Source of the DNA: Natrinema saccharevitans
GTDB lineage: Archaea > Halobacteriota > Halobacteria > Halobacteriales > Natrialbaceae
Length of the DNA stretch: 64,000 nucleotides
Reading direction: 5' to 3'
Assembly: GCF_001953745.1 (NCBI RefSeq)
Contig: NZ_LWLN01000002.1
Location: 248,001 to 312,000, forward strand
Shown: positions 55,963 to 64,000 of the stretch, one piece after another
Position numbering within the stretch: the first letter of the stretch is position 1
Layout of the letters: each line of letters starts with the position of its first letter
Position numbers and translations under genes: made by a program
Notes under the pieces: model-generated
Seen by the model: only the letters and a program-made list of their open reading frames with translations
Told to the model about the DNA's origin: nothing
The model's database searches: none

Positions 55963-57195
55963 ATGGCTGAAGTGAGTATCGACGAGCAGCGATTCCGCCG
56001 ACGGTTCGACGAGTTCAGCGAGATCGGGGCGACCGAAAACGGCGGGGTGAACCGCCCGAGCTTGTCCGACGAGAACGAGGAAGCCCGAGACACCGTCGTC
56101 GAGTGGTTTCGCGAGGCCGACCTGACGGTCCGCATCGACGAGATGGGGAACATCTTCGGCCGTCGATCCGGGGCGGATCCGGACGCCGACCCGGTCATGT
56201 TCGGCTCCCACATCGATAGCCAGTACAACGGCGGCCGATACGACGGTGTGATCGGCGTCCTCGGCGGCCTCGAAGTCGTCGAGGCCCTCAACGACGCCGA
56301 CGAGACGACGACTCGTCCCCTCGAGGTCGTCGCGTGGAGTAACGAAGAGGGCGTCCGGTTCCAGCCGGACATGCTCGGAAGCGGCGTCTTCTGTGACATT
56401 TTTGACCTCGACTACGCGTACGAGCGCGAGGACAAAGACGGGCAAACGTTCGGTGAAGAACTCGAACGAATCGGTTACAAAGGCGACGAGCCCTGCGAGC
56501 CCCACGACATCCACTGCTATTTCGAGATGCACGTCGAGCAGGGACCGTTCCTCGAGCAGGAGGGCCTCCCCGTCGCGGCCGTCGAAGGCGTGTTCGGCTT
56601 CTCCTGGATGAACGTCACGTTCGAGGGGCAGGCGAACCACGCCGGCCCGACGCCGATGGACATGCGTCACGACGCCTTCGTCGCGACGGCCGACGTGACC
56701 GACAGCGTCCGGCGGATCACCGCGACCGAAGGCACCGACCTCGTCGGCACCGTCGGCAGCGTCGACGTCTGGCCGAACGCGATCAACGTGATCCCCGAGA
56801 AAGTCGAGTTCACGATCGACTTCCGGTCGTACGACGACGAGGCCGTCGACGCTGCGGTCGAACAGATCCAGCGCGAGATCGCCCACGCGGCCGAACGAGA
56901 GGGCCTCGAGTACGAGTTCGAGGAGATCATGCGCGTCGACGCCGATCCCTTCGACCAGGGCTGTATCGAGACGGTCGTCGACGCCGCCGAAACGGTCGGC
57001 TGCGACTACACGCGCCTCGTCAGCGGTGCCGGCCACGACGCCAACTACCTCAACAAGATCACGCCGACGAGCATGATCTTCGTCCCGAGCGTCGACGGCA
57101 TCAGCCACCGGGAGAACGAGTACACCGAATGGGAAGACATCGTGACCGGAACCGAAGTGCTCCTCGAGGCGGTCCGGTCGAAGGCGTCAGCGTAG
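55963..57195 (+). CDS. M20 Zn-hydrolase (N-carbamoylase/allantoate amidohydrolase type)
   Basis: This 410-residue M20-family enzyme shows VMFGSHIDSQYNGGRYDGVIG (metal His-Asp; parts GSHIDSQYNGGRYDG), AWSNEEGVRFQP (metal Glu pair), EMHVEQGPFLE, the dimerisation domain ANHAGPTPMDMRHD, and the final ligand SGAGHDANYL. This is the signature of N-carbamoyl-L-amino-acid hydrolase, beta-ureidopropionase and allantoate amidohydrolase. Such enzymes act right after a hydantoinase- or allantoinase-type ring opening, like the enzyme at 46676. The ATG at 55963 gives the standard N-terminus. Confidence 0.92.
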   Translation: MAEVSIDEQRFRRRFDEFSEIGATENGGVNRPSLSDENEEARDTVVEWFREADLTVRIDEMGNIFGRRSGADPDADPVMFGSHIDSQYNGGRYDGVIGVLGGLEVVEALNDADETTTRPLEVVAWSNEEGVRFQPDMLGSGVFCDIFDLDYAYEREDKDGQTFGEELERIGYKGDEPCEPHDIHCYFEMHVEQGPFLEQEGLPVAAVEGVFGFSWMNVTFEGQANHAGPTPMDMRHDAFVATADVTDSVRRITATEGTDLVGTVGSVDVWPNAINVIPEKVEFTIDFRSYDDEAVDAAVEQIQREIAHAAEREGLEYEFEEIMRVDADPFDQGCIETVVDAAETVGCDYTRLVSGAGHDANYLNKITPTSMIFVPSVDGISHRENEYTEWEDIVTGTEVLLEAVRSKASA

Positions 57196-57259
57196 GCGGT
57201 GTCCGGGACGGCCTCGTATCATTTCCGTTCGGCGTCGTTGCGACTTCCGACTGCCGAGT

Positions 57260-58133
57260 TTACACCATCCGAGCGCGAAGTCGCGACGCGAGCGCGTCGG
57301 ACAGCACCACGAGCGCGAACACAGCGGCGATCGAAGTGACGAGTTTCTGACACTGTAACCGCTGAATCGAGATGACGAGGTAGTAGCCGATCCCGCCGGC
57401 GCCGACGAAGCCGAGTATCGTCGCCGAGCGGATGGCACACTCCCACCTGTAGAGCGTGTCCGACGCTACCGTCGCCGATACCTGCGGGATCATACCGTGA
57501 CAGACGGCCTGGAACCGCGTCGCCCCGCTCGACGCGACCGCTTCGGTCGTCATCGGATCCGTATCCTCGAGGAAGTCCGCGTACAGTTTGCCGAGCACGT
57601 ATTGTGAACCCCGAGTGCGAGTGCGCCGGCGAACGGTCCCAGTCCCACGGCGGTGACGAAGAGGAACCCTCAGACGAGGCCGGGGACCGATCGGAGAAAG
57701 CTCAACAGAAGTCTGGCACCGCGATGGAGCGCGTATCCGAGCGCGACTCGCGAGGTGGACGCACTGGTATACAACGGCCCCTGATGGGTATCGATGCACT
57801 CGCGAGCGCGAGCGGGATCGCGAAGGCGACGGCGAGGGTGGTGCCGACGATGCTGATCGCGAGCGTTTCGATGACTGCCCACAGCAGTCCTCGGATGGTT
57901 CGACCGAGCAGGAAATCGTGGCCGATGTCCGGCGGATATCCTTCGGTGACGAGCAGCCACATCTGGCCGCGAGCATCCGACGATAGCAGGAGGAACGGAT
58001 CGACGTCGACGATCCACCCGGCCACTACGAGGACTACTGTCGCCGCTAACACGGGCGACAGCGATCGTTTCGAGAGGAGTGTACGACCTCCGTGTAGATC
58101 GGTTCCGGCGTGGCGTTGAGTACTATCGGTCAT
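57260..58133 (-). pseudogene. Phosphonate-type ABC permease (PhnE-like), fragmented
   Basis: The intact N-terminal part starts MTDSTQRHAGTDLHGG and has one signal-like helix, then FLLGRTIRGLLWAVIETLAIS and IPLALASA. After a frame change LLLSFLRSVPGLV appears. After another, GKLYADFLEDTDPMTTEA and LGFVGAGGIGYYLVISIQRL complete the C-terminus. All pieces are in the right order for PhnE, so only frameshifts (at least three) break it. No binding protein or ATPase of the same system is in the window. It lies between M20 hydrolase and NpdG genes and may once have imported a cluster substrate. Confidence 0.8.
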
Positions 58134-58492
58134 GGATGGCGTCTCTGACGAGCGACGATCCCGGAGTCGCGGTCGGAACGGGAAAGCAGAAACCATCCCG
58201 ATGGGATCGGCGGTGATTGCGTCTCCGTTGCCACTCGTACGCGAGAATGTATCAATGTTACCCCGACTCGAACCGGCCCTCGATGACGGACTTTGCTCCA
58301 CCGGTAACTCGTTGTCCCGACGGACGAATGGGGCCTCGAGATTGAGTTCACGCGACTCGTCCCGTCGTTGTGGTGCATCAGGCAGCAAGTCCAACGGCGA
58401 GATTCACAGTTCGACGTTGGTTCGTCGATGAAGCACAGCCGATTTGCGACCGAGTGATCGATGTCAACCGCGATGGAGAACGTCTCCGCTCG
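58134..58492. other. Intergenic stretch
   Basis: Open frames exist on both strands but show no family features. The stretch includes the promoter of the broken permease and the 3' side of npdG. No repeat or RNA gene recognised. Confidence 0.35.
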
Positions 58493-59161
58493 TCACTCGA
58501 ACCGGACGCCGAGGTCGTGCATTCCGTCGTTGTTCATCGCGAGGTTGATCAGAAGCGGCGTCACGCTCTCGACGACGCCGGTGTTCGCGAGCGGACCGCC
58601 GTCGAGTGGCCTGAGACCGTCGATGTCCTCTGCCAGTGCCATGACCGTCTCCTTCGCCTCGCTATCGTCACCAGTAACGACGACGTCGGCCTCGAGATCG
58701 GTCTCGAGGTCGCTGAGCGCGCCCGCAGCGAGGTTCTGGAACGCGCTCACGACCGGTACGTCGTCGGGGGCCGCGCGATCGACTACTTCGGCGACGGATC
58801 CCGCTTCGGGCGGATCGTAGTGAAAGCCGCTCGCGTCACGCGACATCTGAACCGCCGGACTGACAAGGATATCGTCCTCCCCAAGGACGGGAGCGACCGT
58901 TTCGACCGTCTGCGGCGCGTATTCGGGCGGGACGCTGACGACGACGACTTCGGCGGAATCGGCGGCCGTCTCGTTACTATAGCCGGCGATATCGAGAGTG
59001 ACGCCGATCTCTTTCAGCGACGAGTGGTACTCGTTCGCCTTCCGCTCGGCCTTGTCGGCGTCTCGCGATCCGATGACGACCGAGTGGTCGGTGTCCAGCG
59101 CCCAGCGCAGCGCGAGTCCCTGTCCGATGTCACCAGTTCCTCCGAGGAGTGCGATCTCCAT
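58493..59161 (-). CDS. npdG: F420H2:NADP oxidoreductase (NpdG-like)
   Basis: This 222-residue Rossmann enzyme has MEIALLGGTGDIGQGLALRW (GxGxxG-type NADP site), VIGSRDADKAERKANEY, VVVVSVPPEYAPQTV, VSAFQNLAAG and a C-terminal LANTGVVESVTPLLINLA. These are features of archaeal F420-dependent NADP reductase, which passes hydride between F420H2 and NADP. The ATG at 59161 is the natural start; the longer frame upstream is not conserved. It would link the F420 enzyme at 53 kb to the NADP pool, while the NAD-kinase fusion controls NADP supply. Confidence 0.9.
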   Translation of the reverse strand: MEIALLGGTGDIGQGLALRWALDTDHSVVIGSRDADKAERKANEYHSSLKEIGVTLDIAGYSNETAADSAEVVVVSVPPEYAPQTVETVAPVLGEDDILVSPAVQMSRDASGFHYDPPEAGSVAEVVDRAAPDDVPVVSAFQNLAAGALSDLETDLEADVVVTGDDSEAKETVMALAEDIDGLRPLDGGPLANTGVVESVTPLLINLAMNNDGMHDLGVRFE

Positions 59162-59164
59162 ACG

Positions 59165-59464
59165 GTGACAATACAGGGTGTGCTTCAAAACTGTATTCGT
59201 CACACAGCGATCGGACAAACCTGCGACACAGCCGCCACTACCACACGGCTGTGCCAACGGACGAACTGACGGGTGACGAACCCGATCGCGGACGACGCGG
59301 GACGCCACAGTTGCCTAACGAACCTGGCCGGTCGGTCTGCGGAGTCTGGGCCGTCTCGGGCCGGCATTGAGGCAGTCACCCATAGATATATGTGTTGTTG
59401 TCTCGCATCCTACACCACGACGTGCGTGTGCGAGAGCCACACCTACACCAATGGAGGGATTTCC
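59165..59464. promoter_or_regulatory. Divergent promoter region npdG / Mo-hydroxylase
   Basis: Three hundred bases between divergent starts. It contains several GTGTG-type boxes (GGTGTGCTT at about 59175, CACACAGC, GACACAGCC and CACACGGCTGTGCCA between 59200 and 59255, CGTGTGCG at 59429). A TATA-like ATAGATATATGTG (59384-59396) lies about 75 bases before the plus-strand GTG start. GTGGAAATCGAACTAACG begins the small subunit. Confidence 0.4.
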
Positions 59465-60010
59465 GTGGAAATCGAACTAACGATCAACGACGAATCGACG
59501 ACTGTGGCGGTCGAATCGGACGACGACCTGGCGACTGTACTGCGACGGAACGGCTACACGGGCGTGAAGTGTGGCTGTGATAGCGGTGTCTGCGGCGCAT
59601 CGAAAGTGTTCGTCGACGGCGAAGTGAAGATGGCCTGCGGCGTGGATGCCCAGAACGTCGACGATTCGGAGATCGAGACGATCGAGGCACTGGGGACGCA
59701 AGATGATCTCCATCCGATTCAGGAGGCGTTTGTCGATCACTTCGCCGTCCAATGTGGCTTCTGTATTCCCGGCATGATAATCGAGGCCAAATCGCTACTC
59801 GCGAACAATCCTGATCCGACCGAAGCCGAGGTCCGCCAGGCAATCGACGATAACCTCTGCCGGTGTACCGGCTATCAGAAATCCGTCGACGCGATCCTTG
59901 ACGCCGCCGATCGAATGCACGGCGATCGATCGGTCGCGGCCGACGGCGGCTCGCGGATCGACTCATGCCGACCCGGCGACGCTGCTCGCGACGGTGATTC
60001 CGATGAGTGA
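59465..60010 (+). CDS. Mo-hydroxylase [2Fe-2S] subunit 1, altered cluster
   Basis: This 181-residue protein is like the small subunit (CoxS/XdhC-type) of xanthine dehydrogenase-family enzymes. The N-terminal ferredoxin domain has Cys at 38, 43 and 58, but the third ligand position is Ser46 (CGAS instead of CGxC). The C-terminal helical domain keeps CGFCIPG and CRCTG for the second cluster. The GTG at 59465 is chosen because it starts the beta strand VEIELTINDE. It overlaps the large-subunit gene by eight bases. Whether the first cluster still forms with a Ser ligand is open. Confidence 0.88.
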   Translation: MEIELTINDESTTVAVESDDDLATVLRRNGYTGVKCGCDSGVCGASKVFVDGEVKMACGVDAQNVDDSEIETIEALGTQDDLHPIQEAFVDHFAVQCGFCIPGMIIEAKSLLANNPDPTEAEVRQAIDDNLCRCTGYQKSVDAILDAADRMHGDRSVAADGGSRIDSCRPGDAARDGDSDE

Positions 60011-62450
60011 CGACACGAACGACCCACAGCCCGACGGTGGAACCGCGTCGAAGCCGACTTCGGAAGAGCCACCGGAGTTCGAAGAACATCCCCTCGAGTG
60101 GGACGAACCGGAGAACAATAATAAGGCACCAGACGAGCGAAAGAGCGTTTCTCAGCCGGCGGAAAAGTTCGACGACCGAAAACTCGTCACGGGCCAAGCC
60201 AAGTACACTGCAGACTACGAGGAACGGTTCCCGGATCTCGCTCACGCCGCGGTCGTCCGTAGCGAGGTTCCACACGGCCGCGTGACGGCCGTCGACACGA
60301 CCGAGGCCGAGGCACTGGACGGTGTCTACGCCGTTCTCACACCGTGGTCCGACGCCGTACCGGACGCGAAGTACACGAGCGCCGGTCAGTCGTACCCAGA
60401 ACCGAGCCCGTGGGACATGAACGTGCTCAACAAACACGTCCGTTACATCGGCGATCCGATCGCGGCGGTCGCGGCCGAGGACGCGTCCACCGCTGCGGCC
60501 GCGGCCGACGCCATCGAGGTCGAGTACGAGGAGTACGACCACGTCGTCGATCCCGAGGAGGCGTTCGACGGGGACGCGCCGCAACTATTCGCCGACGACG
60601 AGGTCGAGAACAAGATCGTCGGTCACGACTACAGCCGCAACCGGATGTCCAACATCGAGGGCGAGATCGGGGACGTCGAGGCCGCGCTCGAGCGCGAGGA
60701 CGTACACGTCCACGAGACCGAGTGGGAAACCATCCGGCAGTCCCACGCACAGATCGAGAAGCACACGTCGCTCGCCTACACCGACGAGGACGACCGGAAA
60801 GTACTCATCACGAGTACCCAGGTCCCGAACCACACTCGCCGCCAGCTGGCGCACCTGTTCGATATCCCGATCCGGGACATCAGAGTAAAGAAACCTCGCG
60901 TCGGCGGCGGTTTCGGCGGCAAACAGGCGATGGTCGTCGAACCGATTCCGCTCGCCCTGTCGCTCGCGGCGGACCGTCCCGTCATGTACGAGGCCTCTCG
61001 CGACGAAGAGTTCTACGCGATGCGCTCGCGCCACCCGATGAAGGTTCGTGCGCGGACGGCAGTCACCGACGACGGGACGATCGAAGCGATCGATCTCTAC
61101 GCGCTCTCGAACACCGGCGCGTACGGAAGCCACGGGATGACTGTCGCCGGGAACGTCGGCAGCAAGCCGATGCCGCTGTACTCGAAGGTCCCGAACGCTC
61201 GCTTCGAAGCCGACATCATCCACACGAACACGCCACAGACAGGTGCGATGCGAGGGTACGGTGCTCCCCAGGGGACGCTCGCTCTCGAGGGCCACCTGGA
61301 CGAGGTCGCGCGGGATCTCGACTTCGATCCGATCGAATTCCGCCGGCAACACTACATGGAGGTCGGCGATCTGGACGAGATCGCCGGGATGATGGGCGGC
61401 GAGGGTGCTGAGCGGCGCATCCGTTCCTGTGGGCTCGACGAGTGTATCGAGCGTGGCAAGGAAGCCATCGGCTGGGACGACCTCGAGCAGCCCCCGGAGC
61501 CACACCGCCACCGCGGTATTGGCATGGCCCTGTCGGCACAGGGAACCGGCGTCGCGGGCGACGAACTCGGCGCCGCACAGATCATGATGAACGAGGACGG
61601 CTCGTTTCACCTGCAAGTCGGCGGCGTCGACATCGGCACGGGCGCGGACACGGCGTTCATCCAGATCGCCGCCGAGGTACTCGGTTGTGACGAAGACGAC
61701 ATAATCGTCAAATCCTCGGACACCGACAACACCCCGTTCGACTACGGCGCGTACGCCTCCTCGACGACCTACATCAGCGGGATGGCGGTGAAGAAGGCCG
61801 CGGAGGACGCCAAAGAGCGCATCCTCGAATGGGCGTCGCGGATGCTCGACGAACCCGCGGAAAACCTGGAGACCCGCGACGGCGAGGTATACAGCGAGGA
61901 GAGCGGTGAGGCGGTCACGCTCGAGGACGTCGGCTACGAATCGGTGTACGGCCACGACGACCGGGAGCACATCCTCGGCAAGGGAACGCACTCCACGGAA
62001 GAGAGCCCGCCGCCGTTTGCCGCCCAGTTCGTTGATGTCACCGTCGACGAACAGACGGGCGAGTTCGAGGTCAACCAGCTCGTCGTCGCCGTCGACTGTG
62101 GCGTCGCAATCAATCCCGGAATGGCGGAGGGACAGGTCGAGGGTGCCAATCACATGAGCTTCGAGATGGCCGTAAGCGAAGGTATCACCGTCGACGAGCA
62201 GGGCCGCGCGGAGGTCTCGGATTTCGACGAGTACGGACTTCCGTCGGCGACGGAGACGCCGCCGATCGAGAGCCTTCTCGTCGAGACCCACGAGCCGACG
62301 GGTCCGTTCGGCGCAAAATCCGTCGCGGAGGTACCGACCAATACTGTGCCGCCGGCGCTCAGTAACGCGATTCGAGAGGCCGTCGGCGTGCGCATCAACG
62401 AGATGCCGGTCACTGCCGAGAAGATCAAGGCGGCGCTCGACCAGAAGTAA
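60003..62450 (+). CDS. Mo-hydroxylase molybdopterin-binding subunit 1
   Basis: This 815-residue large subunit of the xanthine dehydrogenase/CO dehydrogenase family has KLVTGQAKYTADYEERFPD, VGGGFGGKQAMVVEP (cofactor loop), TGAMRGYGAPQGTLALEG and QVGGVDIGTGADTAF. The base-carrying segment GPFGAKSVAEVPTNTVPPA keeps a Glu at the catalytic place. These enzymes hydroxylate a carbon next to nitrogen in purines, nicotinate or similar rings. The first 50 residues are an acidic, disordered extension. No FAD (CoxM) subunit gene is adjacent, so electrons must leave through the Fe-S subunit to another carrier. Confidence 0.93.
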   Translation: MSDDTNDPQPDGGTASKPTSEEPPEFEEHPLEWDEPENNNKAPDERKSVSQPAEKFDDRKLVTGQAKYTADYEERFPDLAHAAVVRSEVPHGRVTAVDTTEAEALDGVYAVLTPWSDAVPDAKYTSAGQSYPEPSPWDMNVLNKHVRYIGDPIAAVAAEDASTAAAAADAIEVEYEEYDHVVDPEEAFDGDAPQLFADDEVENKIVGHDYSRNRMSNIEGEIGDVEAALEREDVHVHETEWETIRQSHAQIEKHTSLAYTDEDDRKVLITSTQVPNHTRRQLAHLFDIPIRDIRVKKPRVGGGFGGKQAMVVEPIPLALSLAADRPVMYEASRDEEFYAMRSRHPMKVRARTAVTDDGTIEAIDLYALSNTGAYGSHGMTVAGNVGSKPMPLYSKVPNARFEADIIHTNTPQTGAMRGYGAPQGTLALEGHLDEVARDLDFDPIEFRRQHYMEVGDLDEIAGMMGGEGAERRIRSCGLDECIERGKEAIGWDDLEQPPEPHRHRGIGMALSAQGTGVAGDELGAAQIMMNEDGSFHLQVGGVDIGTGADTAFIQIAAEVLGCDEDDIIVKSSDTDNTPFDYGAYASSTTYISGMAVKKAAEDAKERILEWASRMLDEPAENLETRDGEVYSEESGEAVTLEDVGYESVYGHDDREHILGKGTHSTEESPPPFAAQFVDVTVDEQTGEFEVNQLVVAVDCGVAINPGMAEGQVEGANHMSFEMAVSEGITVDEQGRAEVSDFDEYGLPSATETPPIESLLVETHEPTGPFGAKSVAEVPTNTVPPALSNAIREAVGVRINEMPVTAEKIKAALDQK

Positions 62451-62897
62451 ACCGTTCGTCTTCGCTTCGATTTCCTCCGGCGAACTGTCCCCGTGATCGT
62501 CCTGCGGGTGGTTCGCGTGACTTCAGAGCCTCGCTCGAGTTCCGTCAGGTCGGTTCGATCGTCGCTCGGTATGCCGTCTCGGGTTTTCGGCTCAGGATTA
62601 CCGTAGTGGTGTGTCCCGTTCGCATGGAAAATGTGGCGGCGTTTGCCCGCTGTGGGAGGATCAGCTCACGTTCCACGCGATGGTGCGCCCGCGCTGTGTT
62701 TGTGTCTGGCAGTTCAGCACAGTCGATGCGTGTGCCCGTTCGGACGACCAATTCACACGCGAACTGCTATTTTCTCCGAAATCGTCCGTTCGCCGGCGAT
62801 TCGCTCCTTTTCCCCCGGCCGCTATCGTCGCACTCCGGAGTAGCTATTTAGGTTCTCGAGACCGATACTCGGAGGAAGGGAGGGTCTCTCTCCCACG
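62451..62897. other. Intergenic promoter region
   Basis: No gene. It contains GTGTG-type boxes (GTGTGTCCC at 62610, GTTTGTGTCTGGCAG at 62698, GCGTGTGCCCG at 62731) and a TATA-like TAGCTATTTAGG (62841-62852). That element is about 45 bases before the second small-subunit gene. A GGAGG (62871-62875) is present but too far from the ATG to be a normal ribosome site. Confidence 0.4.
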
Positions 62898-63452
62898 ATG
62901 AGACTCATGCAACTCGAACTAGAGCTAAACGGCCAACATCGGACGCTCGAGGCGGAGAAATCGGACGTCCTGCTCGACGTGCTGCGGCGAAACGGCTACA
63001 CCGGCCCGAAACGCGGCTGTGATACGGGCGCGTGCGGGATGTGTACGGTCCAAATCGACGGTGATCCGGCGATGTCCTGTGTTACGCCGGTCGCGAAAGT
63101 CGACGGATCGACGGTGGAAACGATCGAAGGGCTGGGAACACAGAGCGATCTCCACCCGCTCCAGCAGGCGTTCGTGGACAACTCGGCGCTCCAATGTGGG
63201 TTCTGTATCCCGGGCATGATCATGCGTTCGAAGGCGCTGCTGGAATCGAACCCGGATCCGACCGAGACGGAGGTACGGGAAGCGCTTTCGGACAACCTCT
63301 GCCGGTGTACCGGTTACAAGAAGATCGTCGAAGCGGTTCTCGACGCCGCAGATCGGATGGTCGGTGAGCAGCCCGTGGCGGCAGACGGCGGGGGAAGCCG
63401 CTGCGAGGAGTTTTCCTCGCCCTGTCCCCGCGAGGAGGGGCGACCGCAATGA
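62898..63452 (+). CDS. Mo-hydroxylase [2Fe-2S] subunit 2
   Basis: This 184-residue paralogue of the 59465 gene has all four N-terminal cluster cysteines (Cys41, 46, 49, 61: GCDTGACGMCT ... SC) and the C-terminal CGFCIPG and CRCTG. It thus looks like a fully normal CoxS-type electron-transfer subunit. The ATG at 62898 or the in-frame ATG nine bases later could start it. It overlaps the following large-subunit gene by four bases (ATGA). Confidence 0.92.
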   Translation: MRLMQLELELNGQHRTLEAEKSDVLLDVLRRNGYTGPKRGCDTGACGMCTVQIDGDPAMSCVTPVAKVDGSTVETIEGLGTQSDLHPLQQAFVDNSALQCGFCIPGMIMRSKALLESNPDPTETEVREALSDNLCRCTGYKKIVEAVLDAADRMVGEQPVAADGGGSRCEEFSSPCPREEGRPQ

Positions 63453-64000
63453 GCAATCTGGAAGAGACACCGGGACGAAACGAGAGACCCGACGGCGATC
63501 GGGCGGAGGAGGAGGCTACGGAAGCGGACGCGTTTCCGGGGGAGAGCGAGGTGGCCGCGAACGACCGGAAATCCCGGGACGAGCGCGAGCATCTGACCGA
63601 GGACGTCGAGAAAGACGACGCTCGGAAGATAGTCACCGGGGAGGCCCGTTACACGGCCGACTACCGCGATCGCTTCCCCGAACTCGCCGAAGGGAAAGTG
63701 GTCCGGAGCGAAATCGCGCACGGATACGTCCGTGACATCGATACGAGCGAGGCCGAAGCGATGGAGGGCGTGTACGCTGTGATCACGCCGTGGGACGACG
63801 TCGTACCCGACAAAGCGTACTCGAGCTCGGGCCAGTCCTACCCCGAACCGAGCCCCTGGGATCTGCGCGTACTCCGGGAACACGTTCGATACGTCGGCGA
63901 TCCTATCGCGGCGATCGCCGCGACGGACACGGAGACGGCCGACCGCGCCGCGCGGGTGATCGACGTCGAATACGAGGAACTGGAACCCGTCTTCGATCCC
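63449..64000 (+). CDS. Mo-hydroxylase molybdopterin-binding subunit 2 (partial)
   Basis: The first 184 codons of a second large subunit; the gene runs off the window. After an acidic N-terminal extension it reads KIVTGEARYTADYRDRFPEL and YAVITPWDDVVPDKAYSSSG, with SYPEPSPWDLRVLREHVRY and GDPIAAIAA following, nearly parallel to the first large subunit. The pair is therefore a tandem duplication of small plus large subunits. Active-site parts lie outside the window. Confidence 0.9.
   Translation, partial: MSNLEETPGRNERPDGDRAEEEATEADAFPGESEVAANDRKSRDEREHLTEDVEKDDARKIVTGEARYTADYRDRFPELAEGKVVRSEIAHGYVRDIDTSEAEAMEGVYAVITPWDDVVPDKAYSSSGQSYPEPSPWDLRVLREHVRYVGDPIAAIAATDTETADRAARVIDVEYEELEPVFDP

Overview
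The window is haloarchaeal chromosome, most like the Natrialbales by gene content. The evidence is a 16S gene beginning ATTCCGGTTGATCCTGCC, a 16S-tRNA-Ala-23S-5S operon with long processing stems, very acidic proteins, an Orc1/Cdc6 origin, and haloarchaea-restricted families (DUF5518, DUF6159, RdfA, archaea-specific SMC-related protein, Tfx). I cannot fix the genus without a search.

Layout. 0-3.5 kb is IS-damaged DNA: an IS6-family element, a DUF5518 membrane protein, a broken iron-ABC binding protein and IS200/IS605 end remnants. 3.5-10 kb holds a replication origin: an orc1/cdc6 gene with about 12 ORB-like boxes, two of them in opposite orientation around an AT-rich stretch, plus a second decayed orc1 copy. 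Three 86-bp palindromic repeats punctuate this part. A TFS-like factor, a beta-CASP RNase and a hisI remnant follow. 10-15.6 kb is the rRNA operon with two tandem, diverged 5S genes, each preceded by a tRNA-like mini-structure. 16-18 kb carries an S66 peptidase and msrA. 18.3-31.7 kb looks like an integrated replicon or accessory block: ParA plus an acidic partner, scattered CAATAGGTA boxes, an iteron-like cluster, a DUF234-type ATPase, an FAD oxidoreductase/epoxide-hydrolase pair, a lactonase-like MBL protein, an acyl-CoA synthetase, a tyrosine recombinase and an ISH3-type remnant. 31.8-35.3 kb is a Tfx regulator divergent from a molybdate/tungstate ABC operon. 36.3-39 kb is a frame-disrupted ppc. 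39-45 kb holds two unknowns, a frame-disrupted cofG, and the ASRP-RdfA cell-shape pair.

45-64 kb is the most interesting block. It combines three ring- or amide-opening amidohydrolases, an M20 carbamoylase-type hydrolase, an F420-dependent luciferase-like oxidoreductase, an F420:NADP oxidoreductase (NpdG type), CofH, an NAD kinase-inositol-phosphatase fusion, a threonine-synthase-like PLP enzyme, and two molybdenum hydroxylase pairs that lack an FAD subunit. My inference is an F420-coupled pathway for breaking down an N-heterocycle (purine, hydantoin or similar), with its own cofactor supply. The molybdate transporter in the same window fits but is not proof of a link.

Several conserved genes (ppc, cofG, the phnE-like permease) carry single-base indels. 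Some could be sequencing errors rather than true decay; this should be settled before metabolic conclusions are drawn.
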